NCBI GenBank assembly: GCA_028641055.1
Contig: CM054062.1
Location: forward strand, 12,374,826-12,438,825
Source of the DNA: Alopecurus myosuroides
Lineage: Eukaryota > Streptophyta > Magnoliopsida > Poales > Poaceae
Length of the DNA: 64,000 nucleotides
Direction: 5' to 3'
In this document: positions 43,881 to 55,465 of the stretch, piece by piece
Position numbering within the stretch: position 1 is the stretch's first letter
How the letters are laid out: every line of letters begins with the position of its first letter
Notes under the pieces: model-generated
Seen by the model: only the letters and a program-made list of their open reading frames with translations
Database searches by the model: none
What the model was told of the DNA's origin: nothing
Translations under genes and position numbers: made by a program

Positions 43881-45083
43881 TGTAACACCCGGGGGATTTC
43901 CCCCAATTAGATTTTGGTTGTTGTTTTTTTTTTGCATGGCATTGCATCACATGCATCATTTGCACCTTGTTTGCAAACCAATTCAAACACAAAACAAAAA
44001 TTCAAATCAATTTAAAATTTTCAAACAATGCACCTGTGTTTTTCAAACTCAAATTGTTTTTCAATAAAAGTTGATTTGGAATTAATTTTTGCTTGGTTAA
44101 ATAAATCATCTTTTATTAAAACCCTAATTTGAATTTTAAATTTAAATTCAAACAACAAATAAATATTTGAAATTTTGAAAAATAAAAGCTTGTGCACTTG
44201 GGCATTTCCAATGTCCAGTGCAATCAAATTATTTTCATAATTTTATAAACCCTAAAACCTTTCTATTTCCTCTCTTATTCTATTTCTACAAAAAAAATAA
44301 GGAAACAGAAAAAAATAATAAAACATACCTCTCTGGCTGGGGAGGCAGGCCAAGGCCCACCTACAACCCAGCCCATCTCCCTCTCCTTGCAGCCTACCAG
44401 GCCAAACGCACCATAGCCCCACGCGCACCTTCTTCCTCCTCTGTACGGCGCTGTATCCAGAAGGTCCACGTCGACGCTGCCTTGATTTGACAGCCGCTGC
44501 TGCTCCTCCCCCTCCATAAAACCTCGCCTCCGTTCCCCTCTGCTCGCCCTAGCCCTCTACCTTTCCCTCTGCCGCCGCCGCCCCTTTCTTCCTCCTCCCT
44601 CTCTTGCTTCTCTGTACTGTAACACCACAAAGAACAGAAAACCGCCGTCAGAGGTCGTCGTCGCCCCGCCGCCACGTAGCTCCGATCGTCGAGCTAGTTG
44701 TGGGAATGGAACTCCCGCGCTGCCCTCGTCGTCCTCGCCGGAAATCGGGGCCGGAGATGCCCCGGGCTGTCCCCGCCGTGCACGTCTTCCTCCCGTCGGC
44801 CACCACGACGTCTCCTTCCATGATCGTCGCCACCGTCGCTTCTACCTCCTCTCCACCGAGCCAAGGCCGCACCTAAGGTGAGCCTCGCCTTTGGGCATTC
44901 TCCCTGCTTCCCTCCCCTTGCTATGTGTACCGCCTTCGAGCGGATCGTCGTCGCTGGCTGCGGTTTGGCGTCACCGTCGTTACGACCTGTCAACGCTGCT
45001 AACTGAAGAAAATCTTCAGTTTCGTCAGTTGTTGCGCGAGGCAACACCTCATCCTGTCCGCGTCCCATAGTCCATCACAAACG

Positions 45084-45171
45084 CACCGCTAGTCCAGTGG
45101 ACCGAGCCCTCCGTGCGCGCTCGCGAGGTCGAGGGTTCGATCCCCGTCCGGCCGAAAAAGCCACCCTTTTT
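45084..45171 (+). ncRNA. tRNA-like Pol III unit in D 5' LTR (candidate)
   Basis: Box A TAGTCCAGTGG (45090-45100) fits TRGYNNARNNG. Box B GGTTCGATCCC (45134-45144) fits GGTTCGANNCC. They are 44 bp apart, and a TTTTT run follows at 45167-45171. A T-arm can be drawn around box B, but the acceptor and anticodon stems pair poorly. It is therefore a tRNA-derived or mimicking sequence rather than a working tRNA gene. Confidence 0.45.
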
Positions 45172-45385
45172 CCTCCTTTTTCCGCGCGCAGGGACAGGTC
45201 CCACCCGTCAGCGACCCCCCGGGCGCCATCACTTCCACACACGCCACCGTGGCACTGGCCCCGCACGGCAGTGACACAGGCCAAGGTACACTGTGTGAGA
45301 AACACCCCAGGGGCCTATCTGTGTTTCCTTTTTTTTTTTCTTTGGGTCCCTGTCTTTTGCACTTTAGCCCCTGTAATTCAAACGC

Positions 45386-46050
45386 CCATAACTTCACCAA
45401 TTTAAATCCAATTTGGGCAAATAAAATATGTTTTCCAATCCAAATTTCCTGTACTTTTCAAATATGCAATTTGTTTACTGTTTTGAACTTTTCAAATGGT
45501 TTCAAAAATTCAAATTCAAACAACTCTTTCAAATTTGGTCAAATTCATAACTAATTCAAATTTAATTCAAATGGCACATGTAAAATATGTTTTCCATGCA
45601 AAATTGAACAAGCTTTCCAAATATAAACTTTGTTTCCTGTTTTGAATAATTAAAATTGGTTAAATAATTTAATTTTTTTTTAAATCACTTAAAATTGCTA
45701 AATTAATAACTTGGTCAAACTAAATTCTTTTTAAACATATAAAATATGTTTTCCATTCCATTTTTCATGAACTTTGCAAATATCAACTTTGTGTTCTATT
45801 TTAAAATAAATTAAATTGCTGAAAACAACTGTTTCTTAAATAATGCATCTAAAATTGTCAAATTAATAACTAATTCATTTTAATTCCTTTTTCAACAAAT
45901 GAAATATGTATTTCATCTAAAATTTTGTGTTCTTTCCAAATATAAATTTTGTTATCTGTTTTGAACATTTAAAATTGGTGAAAACAACAAATGTTGGTTT
46001 AAATCATTTAAAATGCCAAAGTTCATAACTTGATAAATAAATTCCAAACT
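45386..46050 (+). repeat. ~159-bp degenerate tandem repeat in D 5' LTR
   Basis: An anchor (A/G)AAATATGTNTTYC occurs at 45423, 45582, 45741 and 45901, i.e. every 159-160 bp. Each unit also carries ATAACT...AATTCAAA-like and CAAATATAAACTTTGTT...CTGTTTTGAA-like blocks in the same order. Four units plus a partial one are visible. Confidence 0.75.
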
Positions 46051-48013
46051 TGGTAAACAACATATCAAACTGAAGCTATTGTTGTTTTCTTATTGTTTTC
46101 ATCATCCATGCATCATTCTAATCAACTTTCACATGATGGTTATTTGTAGATCATTTAATTCAACATTAATTCATGGGCTTTTCCATATGCAATCCAAATT
46201 GCATACGGGCCCATTTAAATATGTTTACCATGTCAACTAGTTTATCTTTGATGCATCCTTAAACTTGTCATGCATCCATATCTTGATCATGCTGGATCTT
46301 TTGCCGTAGAAGTAATTGTTGCATCCGGTGTTTGTTCTAGTTCGTTGCTTCTTCGCGGATAGGACGTTGAGATGATGTGAGCAACGACAAGTTCTGCGGA
46401 TGTACCTCTACTTGCTGGATTCCAGGCAAGTATACTCACTTGCTACCTATGGCTGCCTTTCATCACTTGTTACCGATTCTTCCCGTTGCCTTTATTCTAG
46501 CCTTATGATTCGATGCTTGTGTCTCGATCCTATCATATGTTACCTTGCAGCCATGATATAGCCTTCCTTCCACTTCCTATTAACTGTTGCTTGTTTACCT
46601 TGTTGGCCCTCGTGTAGTAGTTGCATGCTTAGTGTTGTTTGCGCTCAAGTCTTGTTGTCCGTCTTATCACCTGTTTAGTTTGATAGTTGGGTTTCAATTT
46701 AATCAACAACATGTTAATGTTTTGGGTAATAATAATTTGACGATAAGGCACCGGCAGGAGGCCCGGCGTGGTTTTGAGGCCTGCTAGTGTCGAACTTAAT
46801 TAGGAAAAGGGTCTTGTCCTCCGATCCATGATGAGCGCGCTAACCGCATGTGGGAAGCGAGTATGGGCGCCCCCCGCAACTTTGATTCGATTCACATCTC
46901 GTCCAAATCGCCTCATTTAGTTCGGGTTTTCCATTTGCCGCATGCATATGCAGGTGCGAACCCTTGGCGCCAGGGTGGAACTTTTGTAGTCGGCATTTAG
47001 GGAGACACGTTCTTAGAGTGCTATGAGGGTCCCCTTTTCTTCGTGGGGCTTGATTAGCCGTGCGCTCAATTGCACGGGGTTCTTTGGGCTTGATGCGAAG
47101 AAGAGTTGGGTTGTGTTGAGTGGCCTGCTTGGTGGGTTTGCTCCCCGCCTGGCGGGTCATTCTTACGTGTACGGCCAAATTGGTGCATCCCTGCAGGGTT
47201 AATCTTCTCGAGAAGCCGTGTTGTCCGCGGTTATGGATGACTTGGTGAAAGTGCTGGCTAACAAGTACTCAGACAACTTACACTTAACGATGATAACTTG
47301 ACTAGTAATATAGATTACCTCCACCATAAAAATGAATGTCACCTTAATCAACAGTGTGAGTTTCCTTGGGTTGCTTCCTTAGTAGGGGGTAACATTGGAT
47401 GGGTATTGTTTGGTGAGTAGTTATAGTTGGTTTTGTCGCGCTATCTTATCCCTTTCTTTTAGACGAATGTTGTAGTGCGTTTCTGTAGTTAGTTAGTGCA
47501 GACCGCTGCCGCTTCCTTGCAATAATCCCTTCCTTTCCGTTGTACCCAAAGTATTTGTATCTTGTGGTGATTTGTTACTCTGGTATCTTGTGAGTATGGT
47601 TTATCCACTTGCCAGTACTTAATAGTACTGACCCACGAATCCATTTCGTGGCTGCATATTCCACATTGCAGTCAACAGGTTTGAAGTCTGACGACGTTAG
47701 CTTGGGAATCCCTCCGGCTTGGCCTGGGCAAGGATTGGACGCCATCGGTTATCTTCAGGACTCTTAGTCCAATTTGTATCCTGTCCGTAGTCGGACACTA
47801 TGTTGTTTCTTCCGCTCTTATTTGGATCTTTGTATTGTATCAGTTGTATCCTTGACTCGTTTGAGTCGTCTTGTATATACCTCCTCTGTTGTTGTTGTGG
47901 ATTATTCGTGAACTATTGTAATGTTATCACAAGTGGCAACCTGAAATCGGTTATTATGTGGATTTTGGCGGAAATGCTGAAATCTGCATAGTGCCCGATC
48001 CCGGGGCGTCACA

Positions 48014-48512
48014 AATGGTATCAGAGCATGGTTTCCGATTCCCGATGTTGTTTCGATACGAATGGTTATCGAAGCAACGGGTCCGCAAAGCCTGTAGGTT
48101 AACCTCGCTAACGGTCGTGTTTCTAGAGTGTCAACAACTATTTGTGCAAAACCTGTTTTGGAAACATCTCAATAGGATTCTTGTTTTCTCCTTATCTCTA
48201 ATCTATTTCTCCTCTCATCTTATTTGTTTTGGAGTCTCTCTACCCTTATCTATCTTTCAAAGTTTCGGATCCTACATGGGTTGGACGTTTTCTGAGCCTT
48301 TAACCTAATAGGTTCGATCATCGGAAGATTCCTGGTGGGAGAACATCGTCGTCACTCCGAGCAAGATTCTCTTGTTAGTGGTGTCGAGAAGCCCTTGTTT
48401 GTGGTGTCGAGGAGATCAACTGGAAGCATGAAGAATCGATAGTCGAACTTCTTTCCCCTCCCGGGTTAGTGGGTGGATTGCGAGGGCGCAATCCCTTGTT
48501 AGTGGTGTCGTC
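48014..48512 (+). other. Interior of D: PBS and 499 bp of non-coding DNA
   Basis: TGGTATCAGAGCATGG (48016-48031) matches initiator tRNA-Met. The rest has no recognisable protein. A CTTGTTAGTGGTGTCG motif occurs near 48371, in variant form near 48392 (CTTGTTTGTGGTGTCG), and at 48495-48510, where it nearly abuts the 3' LTR in the place a purine tract should be. Confidence 0.8.
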
Positions 48513-51500
48513 TGTAACACCCGGGGGATTTCCCCCAATTAGATTTTGGTTGTTTTTTTTTGCATGGCATTGCATCACATGCATCATTTGCACCTTGTTT
48601 GCAAACCAATTCAAACACAAAACAAAAATTCAAATCAATTTAAAATTTTCAAACAATGCACCTGTGTTTTTCAAACTCAAATTGTTTTTCAATAAAAGTT
48701 GATTTGGAATTAATTTTTGCTTGGTTAAATAAATCATCTTTTATTAAAACCCTAATTTGAATTTCAAATTTAAATTCAAACAACAAATAAATATTTGAAA
48801 TTTTGAAAAATAAAAGCTTGTGCACTTGGGCATTTCCAATGTCCAGTGCAATCAAATTATTTTCATAATTTTATAAACCCTAAAACCTTTCTATTTCCTC
48901 TCTTATTCTATTTCTACAAAAAAAATAAGGAAACAGAAAAAAATAATAAAACATACCTCTCGGGCTGGGGAGGCAGGCCAAGGCCCACCTACAACCCAGC
49001 CCATCTCCCTCTCCTTGCAGCCCACCAGGCCAAACGCACCATAGCCCCACGCGCACCTTCTTCCTCCTCTGTACGGCGCTGTATCCAGAAGGTCCACGTC
49101 GACGCTGCCTTGATTTGACGGCCGCTGCTGCTGCTCCCCCTCCATAAAACCTCGCCTCCGTTCCCCTCTGCTCGCCCTAGCCCTCTACCTTTCCCTCTGC
49201 CGCCGCCGCCCCTTTCTTCCTCCTCCCTCTCTTGCTTCTCTGTACTGTAACACCACAAAGAACAGAAAAACTCCGTCAGAGGTCGTCGTCGCCCCGCCGC
49301 CACGTAGCTCCGATCGTCGAGCTAGTTGCGGGAATGGAACTCCCGCGCTGCCCTCGTCGTCCTCGCCGGAAATCGGGGCCGTAGATGCCCCGGGCTGTCC
49401 CCGCCGTGCACGTCTTCCTCCCGTCGGCCACCACGACGTCTCCTTCCACGATCGTCGCCACCGTCGCTTCTACCTCCTATCCACCGAGCCAAGGCCGCAC
49501 CTAAGGTGAGCCTCACCTTTGGGAATTCTCCCTGCTTCCCTCCCCTTGCTCTGTGTACCGCCTTCGAGCGGATCGTCGTCGCTGGCTGCGGTTTGGCGTC
49601 ACCGTCGTTACGGCCTGTCAACGCTGCTAACTGAAGAAAATCTTCAGTTTCGTCAGTTGTTGCGCGAGGCAACACCTCATCCTGTCCGCGTCCCATAGTC
49701 CATCACAAACGCACCGCTAGCCCAGTGGACCGAGCCCTCCGTGCGCGCTCGCGAGGTCGAGGGTTCGATCCCCGTCCGGCCGAAAAAGCCACCCTTTTTC
49801 CTCCTTTTTCCGCGCGCAGGGACAGGTCCCACCCATCAGCGACCCCCCGGGCGCCATCACTTCCACACACGCCACCGTGGCACTGGCCCCGCACGACAGT
49901 GACACAGGCCAAGGTACACTGTGTGAGAAACACCCCAGGGGCCTATCTGTGTTTCCTTTTTTTTTCTTTAGGTCCCTGTCTTTTGCACTTTAGCCCCTGT
50001 AATTCAAACGCCCATAACTTCACCAATTTAAATCCAATTTGGGCAAATAAAATATGTTTTCCAATCCAAATTTCCTGTACTTTTCAAATATGCAATTTGT
50101 TTACTGTTTTGAACTTTTCAAATGGTTTCAAAAATTCAAATTCAAACAACTCTTTCAAATTTGGTCAAATTCATAACTAATTCAAATTTAATTCAAATGG
50201 CACATGTAAAATATGTTTTCCATGCAAAATTGAACAAGGTTTCCAAATATAAACTTTGTTTCCTGTTTTGAATAATTAAAATTGGTTAAATAATTTAATT
50301 TTTTTTAAATCACTTAAAATTGCTAAATTAATAACTTGGTCAAACTAAATTCTTTTTAAACATATAAAATATGTTTTCCATTCCATTTTTCATGAACTTT
50401 GCAAATATCAACTTTGTGTTCTGTTTTAAAATAAATTAAATTGCTGAAAACAACTGTTTCTTAAATAATGCATCTAAAATTGTCAAATTAATAACTAATT
50501 CATTTTAATTCCTTTTTCAACAAATGAAATATGTATTCCATCTAAAATTTTGTGTTCTTTCCAAATATAAATTTTGTTATCTGTTTTGAACATTTAAAAT
50601 TGGTGAAAACAACAAATGTTGGTTTAAATCATTTAAAATGCCAAAGTTCATAACTTGATAAATAAATTCCAAACTTGGTAAACAACATATCAAACTGAAG
50701 CTATTGTTGTTTTCTTATTGTTTTCATCATCCATGCATCATTCTAATCAACTTTCACATGATGGTTATTTGTAGATCATTTAATTCAACATTAATTCATG
50801 GGCTTTTCCATATGCAATCCAAATTGCATACGGGCCCATTTAAATATGTTTACCATGTCAACTAGTTTATCTTTGATGCATCCTTAAACTTGTCATGCAT
50901 CCATATCTTGATCATGCTGGATCTTTTGCCGTAGAAGTAATTGTTGCATCCGGTGTTTGTTCTAGTTCGTTGCTTCTTCGCGGATAGGACGTTGAGATGA
51001 TGTGAGCAACGACAAGTTCTGCGGATGTACCTCTACTTGCTGGATTCCAGGCAAGTATACTCACTTGCTACTTATGGCTGCCTTTCATCACTTGTTACCG
51101 ATTCTTCCCGTTGCCTTTATTCTAGCCTTATGATTCGATGCTTGTGTCTCGATCCTATCATATGTTACCTTGCAGCCATGATATAGCCTTCCTTCCACTT
51201 CCTATTAACTGTTGCTTGTTTACCTTGTTGGCCCTCGTGTCGTAGTTGCATGCTTAGTGTTGTTTGCGCTCAAGTCTTGTTGTCCGTCTTATCACCTGTT
51301 TAGTTTGATAGTTGGGTTTCAATTTAATCAACAACATGTTAATGTTTTGGGTAATAATAATTTGACGATAAGGCACCGGCAGGAGGCCCGGCGTGGTTTT
51401 GAGGCCTGCTAGTGTCGAACTTAATTAGGAAAAGGGTCTTGTCCTCCGATCCATGATGAGCGCGCTAACCGCATGTGGGAAGCGAGTATGGGCGCCCCCC

Positions 51501-52627
51501 GCAACTTTGATTCGATTCGCATCTCGTCCAAATCGCCTCATTTAGTTTGGATTTTCCATTTGCCGCATGCATATGCAGGTGCGAACCCTTGGCGCCAGGG
51601 TGGAACTTTTGTAGTCGGCATTTAGGGAGACATGTTCTTAGAGTGCTATGAGGGTCCCCTTTTCTTCGTGGGGCTTGATTAGCCGTGCGCTCAATTGCAC
51701 GGGGTTCTTTGGGCTTGATGCGAAGAAGAGTTGGGTTGTGTTGAGTGGCCTGCTTGGAGGGTTTGCTCCCCGCCTGGCGGGTCATTCTTACGTGTACGGC
51801 CAAATTGGTGCATCCCTGTTCTCGAGAAGCCGTGTTGTCCGCGGTTATGGATGACTTGGTGAAAGTGCTGGCTAACAAGTACTCAGACAACTTACACTTA
51901 ACGATGATAACTTGACTAGTAATATAGATTACCTCCACCATAAAAATGAATGTCACCTTAATCAATAGTGTGAGTTTACTTGGGTTGCTTCCTTAGTAGG
52001 GGGTAACATTGGATGGGTATTGTTTGGTGAGTAGTTATAGTTGGTTTTGTCGCGCTATCTTATCCCTTTCTTTTAGCCGAATGTTGTAGTGCGTTTCTGT
52101 AGTTAGTTAGTGCAGCCCGCTGCCGCTTCCTTGCAATAATCCCTTCCTTTCCGTTGTACCCAAAGTATTTGTATCTTGTGGTGATTGGTTACGCTGGTAT
52201 CTTGTGAGTATGGTTTATCCACTTGCCAGTACTTAATAGTACTGACCCACGAATCCATTTCGTGGCTGCATATTCCACATTGCAGTCAACAGGTTTGAAG
52301 TCTGACGACGTTAGCTTGGGAATCCCTCCGGCTTGGCCTGGGCAAGGATTGGACGCCATCGGTTATCTTCAGGACTCTTAGTCCAATTTGTATCTTGTCC
52401 GTAGTCGGACACTATGTTGTTGCTTCCGCTATTATTTGGATCTTTGTATTGTATCAGTTGTATCCTTGACTCGTTTGAGTCGTCTTGTATATACCTCCTC
52501 TATTGTTGTTGTGGATTATTCGTGAACTATTGTAATGTTATCACAAGTGGCAACCTGAAATCGGTTATTATGTGGATTTTGGCGGAAATGCTGAAATCTG
52601 CATAGTGCCCGATCCCGGGGCGTCACA
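48513..52627 (+). repeat. 3' LTR of D (4115 bp)
   Basis: Full-length copy with scattered substitutions and small indels relative to the 5' LTR. The ~159-bp repeat anchors recur at 50049, 50208, 50366 and 50526. Confidence 0.93.
49712..49799 (+). ncRNA. tRNA-like Pol III unit in D 3' LTR (candidate)
   Basis: Box A TAGCCCAGTGG (49718-49728), box B GGTTCGATCCC (49762-49772) and TTTTT (49795-49799). The one box A difference from the 5' copy still fits the consensus. Confidence 0.45.
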
Positions 52628-52704
52628 CCTTGTTAACTTGAAAAAGAAGTTAAAATTTGTAGTTAACCTATTCACCCCCCTCTAGTTAACCTCTCGATCC
52701 TTCA
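52628..52704 (+). repeat. LTR2 of C, last segment
   Basis: From the CCTTG duplication to the LTR end CTCGATCCTTCA. It is followed by a second PBS copy (TGGTATCAGAGCC from 52707), as if a new element began here. Confidence 0.92.
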
Positions 52705-53894
52705 ATTGGTATCAGAGCCGCGTCTCTTTATATAGGCTTTTCCGCCTAAAAGAGGAGGTAAGGATGGCCGATGATCCCGTCACCATGGATGGGATTCAAA
52801 AGCTAATCCAAGCTATGATTGATAGTTCCGAGAAAAAGATGGAGGGACTAATAAAAGAATTGAAATCTCCATCTAGACAATCTAGTGAAGAGATTATTTT
52901 AGATGAACATGGAAAACCCATTCCAACTAAATAAGCATCCACATCATCTTCACCATTAAATGGTAGTGATGGAAATTCTTTTGGCTTTGCTTATAACAAT
53001 GCTCCTAATGTTCAACATCCACATGTTTCTCATCTTGGTCCACCTCCTTTGGTGGATCATCATCGTTTTACTAATTGGAAAGCTTCCATGAAGTCTTACA
53101 TGTGCAGCTCTTCAATGCAAATATGGAGAATTGTTGAAAAAGGGTATGAGCCAAAGGACCACGCAAATCTAAGCTCAAGTGACATCATAGATGAGCAACT
53201 CAACGCTCATGCTTTGCACATGTTGGAGAGGGCAATGGAAAAGGAAGGAGTTGAGCACATCCGGTCCTTCACTAGTGCAAAGAAAGCTTATGATGGTCTT
53301 GTCGATATGTTTGACGGCAATGTCAACCTCCAAAGGTCCAAGAGGTCAATCATTCAAAGAAAAGTTGAACACTTTCATTTGGGTGATGGAGAGAACATAC
53401 AAGACATGTTTAGAAGACTCAAGGCTCTTGTAAATGATATGAGAGATAGTGGATTCACGGATTGTACGGAGAATTGGGTCAAGGTGAAATTTCTACTCAC
53501 CTTGATGCCATGCAATGAAAACATGGTGATGAATGTACAAGCAAGGGCCGACTATTTGGACCTATCCCCCAATGATGTCTTAGGTCTTTTTATCACTCTA
53601 AAGGTCATGAAGCAAACCTCCGATGATGTCATGGCCCGTGTAAACGGAGCAAAGAAAGCATCTCTTGCCTTGAAGGCCAAGGTCATTCCCCATGAAGATA
53701 ATGACTCAAGTGATGATGGTGGATCCACTCATGAGGTCTCCGAGAAAGAAATGAGGACATCACATGAAGAATGCTTGGCTCTTGCTCAACACAAGTGGTG
53801 GAAGAAAGGAGACTTTAGATCCAATGCCACCAAGAATAAAGGGAAGGAATCCTCAAGCACGAAGAAAGCAAGAACTTGCTTCAATTGTGGAGAT
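52705..53894 (+). pseudogene. Second, truncated interior of C: PBS, leader and partial gag
   Basis: A near-duplicate of 20212-21396: PBS, leader, ATG at 52764 and gag core through the first half of the CCHC knuckle (CFNCGD), where it fuses to LTR sequence. A TAA near 52932-52934 (GAA in the first copy) stops it early, but the rest to 53894 is open. It keeps GAA where the first copy has the TAA at 21024-21026, so the two interiors have diverged independently. No pol follows. Confidence 0.88.
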
Positions 53895-54202
53895 ACTCGG
53901 TGTTCCACTTTGGTGGCACCGCACCGCTCCAACGGAGATTAGCTTCCATTGGGAAGTGAACTTCGGGATAAATCTCCGCGTCACTATGTTCGGTTATTCC
54001 TCAACTTACCTTTACTAGTTACTACTAGCTTAGTCATATACTTACCTTGTGCTAGTTGTACTTGCTCAACATATAGGATTGTTCACCTAGTTGCATAATC
54101 TAGATAATCTATATTTGAGCATTACCTTGTTAACTTGAAAAAGAAGTTAAAATTTGTAGTTAACCTATTCACCCCCCCTCTAGTTAACCTCTCGATCCTT
54201 CA
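53895..54202 (+). repeat. LTR3 fragment of C
   Basis: The last ~308 bp of the LTR (from TACTCGGTGTTCC to CTCGATCCTTCA), joined directly to gag. GACTC follows at 54203-54207 and A's gag resumes. Confidence 0.92.
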
Positions 54203-54207
54203 GACTC

Positions 54208-55452
54208 TCTTACGGGGATGCGATCCAGTGCCAATGTTGCTGCATACACATTGTCCATGGGATTATTGAAGTGACCTGGCGGAGTGTGAAATCGTGGTGG
54301 TGGTGGTGGTGGCGCTGTGTTGCCAACAACAACTCATGTCTGCAACGTGGGTAACCCGGCTTGTACGTTTGCCGGCTGTCCCCCTCCGGTCGCAGGCTGA
54401 TGTACAGTTTCCTGATTCACAGCTGGAATTGGTTGATCTTGGGGTGTGATGAATAGCGTGGCCGGGTTTAGAATTCCACCCGTTTCCGGTAATCTCGTCT
54501 GGTATCTCTGATGCATCCGGGTCGACTCAACCCGGAGCCGGTTCTCCAATGCCTCTAGCTCACGCTGGCGCGTGGCTACCCCTTGCTTCTCTGCTTCCAC
54601 ATCTCTCCTTTGTTGCTCCAATGCCCGGCGGGCTACATCCAGATCCCTAGCCCGTGCCGCGGCGTTTTCCGGGGTTATCACCGTAGCTAGCACCATGGGA
54701 TCCAGGATCAAATTGTTACTGAATAGGGCCGGGTGTTGTGGGTTGGAAGGACCCGCCCCTGGCGTTCTGTTCGCCATAAACCCGAACATATTCCTCTGCA
54801 ATTCACTTTCCGGGGTATTGCTGGTGACTGAAGCCGACTCTCCGTCAACCCGGGCTATGACCGGATTTCCATCAACCGGATTTTGTTGCTGAGCCAGTGC
54901 TCGCGCTGCTCCGACCGCGGCCGTAGTCACGTCCCCCTGATTGAGATTGGTTGCAGGGCCCATGTAGACCGCGACCTGGCGCGCGATGCCTGGTGAACAC
55001 TCGTTTTCCTCTTCGTCACAGCTATCCTCCTCGTACCGGTCCTCTAGCAGGTGCAGGATAGACTCGGTATCATCTTCTCTCAAGACCCGGCCACGCGGGG
55101 TCCATGCCGGCTCCTCCGGCTGTTCCCTCTTCGTGGTGGGCTCTTCTATCGGATCTATCGTCCCGACCGATTCTTCTCCATCCGACTGAACGCATGTCGC
55201 TTCTCCTGATACAGAATCACATCCAAAATCATCAGGAATTGAACCGGACGTACGTACCATGCCAATGAAGACGTTGACCCGGCCGATTGTGACGACATAT
55301 CCGGATTCGAGCAGATCCGATTCTGGCCCCCAGCCAAAATCATCCACCAGCTTCTCTCCTTCGGGGTTGGTGTAGATCTCGCCGATGACGAGGTTCTTCA
55401 TGTTCTGCCGAGCTTCTCCCGTGATGTAAACACCTTTGGACGTAGGCCCCAT
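54208..55452 (-). pseudogene. Gag of A, N-terminal segment
   Basis: The candidate ATG (complement of 55450-55452) lies inside the PBS, giving MGPTSKGVYITGEARQ. The same frame is open upstream into the LTR. The region is acidic and Glu-rich, with a helical Arg/Glu-rich stretch at about 54690-54500 (likely coiled coil) and a Pro-rich end. A TGA at 54334-54336 interrupts it shortly before the C insertion. The gag core and zinc-like motif are in the other half at 17375-18811. Confidence 0.8.
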
Positions 55453-55463
55453 GGTGGGCGCCA
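55447..55463 (-). other. PBS of A overlapping a gag ATG
   Basis: On the minus strand TGGCGCCCACCATGGGG begins two bases from the LTR. The ATG inside it opens the gag frame. Confidence 0.8.
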
Positions 55464-55465
55464 AC

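Larger units (their letters stand above)
43881..48013 (+). repeat. 5' LTR of D (4133 bp)
   Basis: The region to about 44330 is AT-rich. A GC-rich region follows at 44330-45300, including the tRNA-like motif. Next come the ~159-bp repeats (45386-46050) and a gene-poor 3' half. No known protein is encoded. Short open frames in the GC part show no family resemblance. Confidence 0.93.
43881..52627 (+). mobile_element. Large-LTR non-autonomous element D (Tekay/Del-like ends, 0.5-kb interior)
   Basis: Two ~4.1-kb LTRs start TGTAACACCCGGGGG and end GGGGCGTCACA. CCTTG is duplicated at 43876-43880 and 52628-52632, and the empty site is visible in LTR1 of C. The interior is only 499 bp (48014-48512), with an initiator-Met PBS but no coding sequence and no clear purine tract. 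TGTAACACCC ends, long LTRs and this PBS are features I associate with Tekay/Del chromoviruses and LARD-type derivatives. The LTRs look about 99% identical by eye, so insertion is recent. Proteins must have come from another element. Confidence 0.92.
18812..54202 (+). mobile_element. SIRE/Maximus-like copia element C, three-LTR compound, hosting B and D
   Basis: It starts TGAAATAACATAG and ends CTCGATCCTTCA, flanked by GACTC at 18807-18811 and 54203-54207, inside A's gag. In order it holds: LTR1 (18812-20211); full interior (20212-29847); LTR2 (29848-52704, interrupted by B and D); a second, truncated interior (52705-53894); and an LTR3 fragment (53895-54202). One target duplication encloses all of it. 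This suggests either unequal recombination between copies followed by deletion, or insertion of an already compound molecule. LTR1 and LTR2 differ at roughly 1-2% by eye plus small indels in the GC block. Confidence 0.9.

Noticed and set aside
45084..45160. A functional tRNA gene
   Set aside because: Boxes A and B are good, but the acceptor and anticodon stems do not pair convincingly and no clear anticodon loop can be drawn, so it is kept only as a tRNA-like candidate.
44394..45405. Open frames in D's GC-rich LTR section, repeated at 48989-49933
   Set aside because: Duplicated because the LTR is duplicated. Those across the tRNA-like motif are reading-frame artefacts, and no protein family is recognisable.
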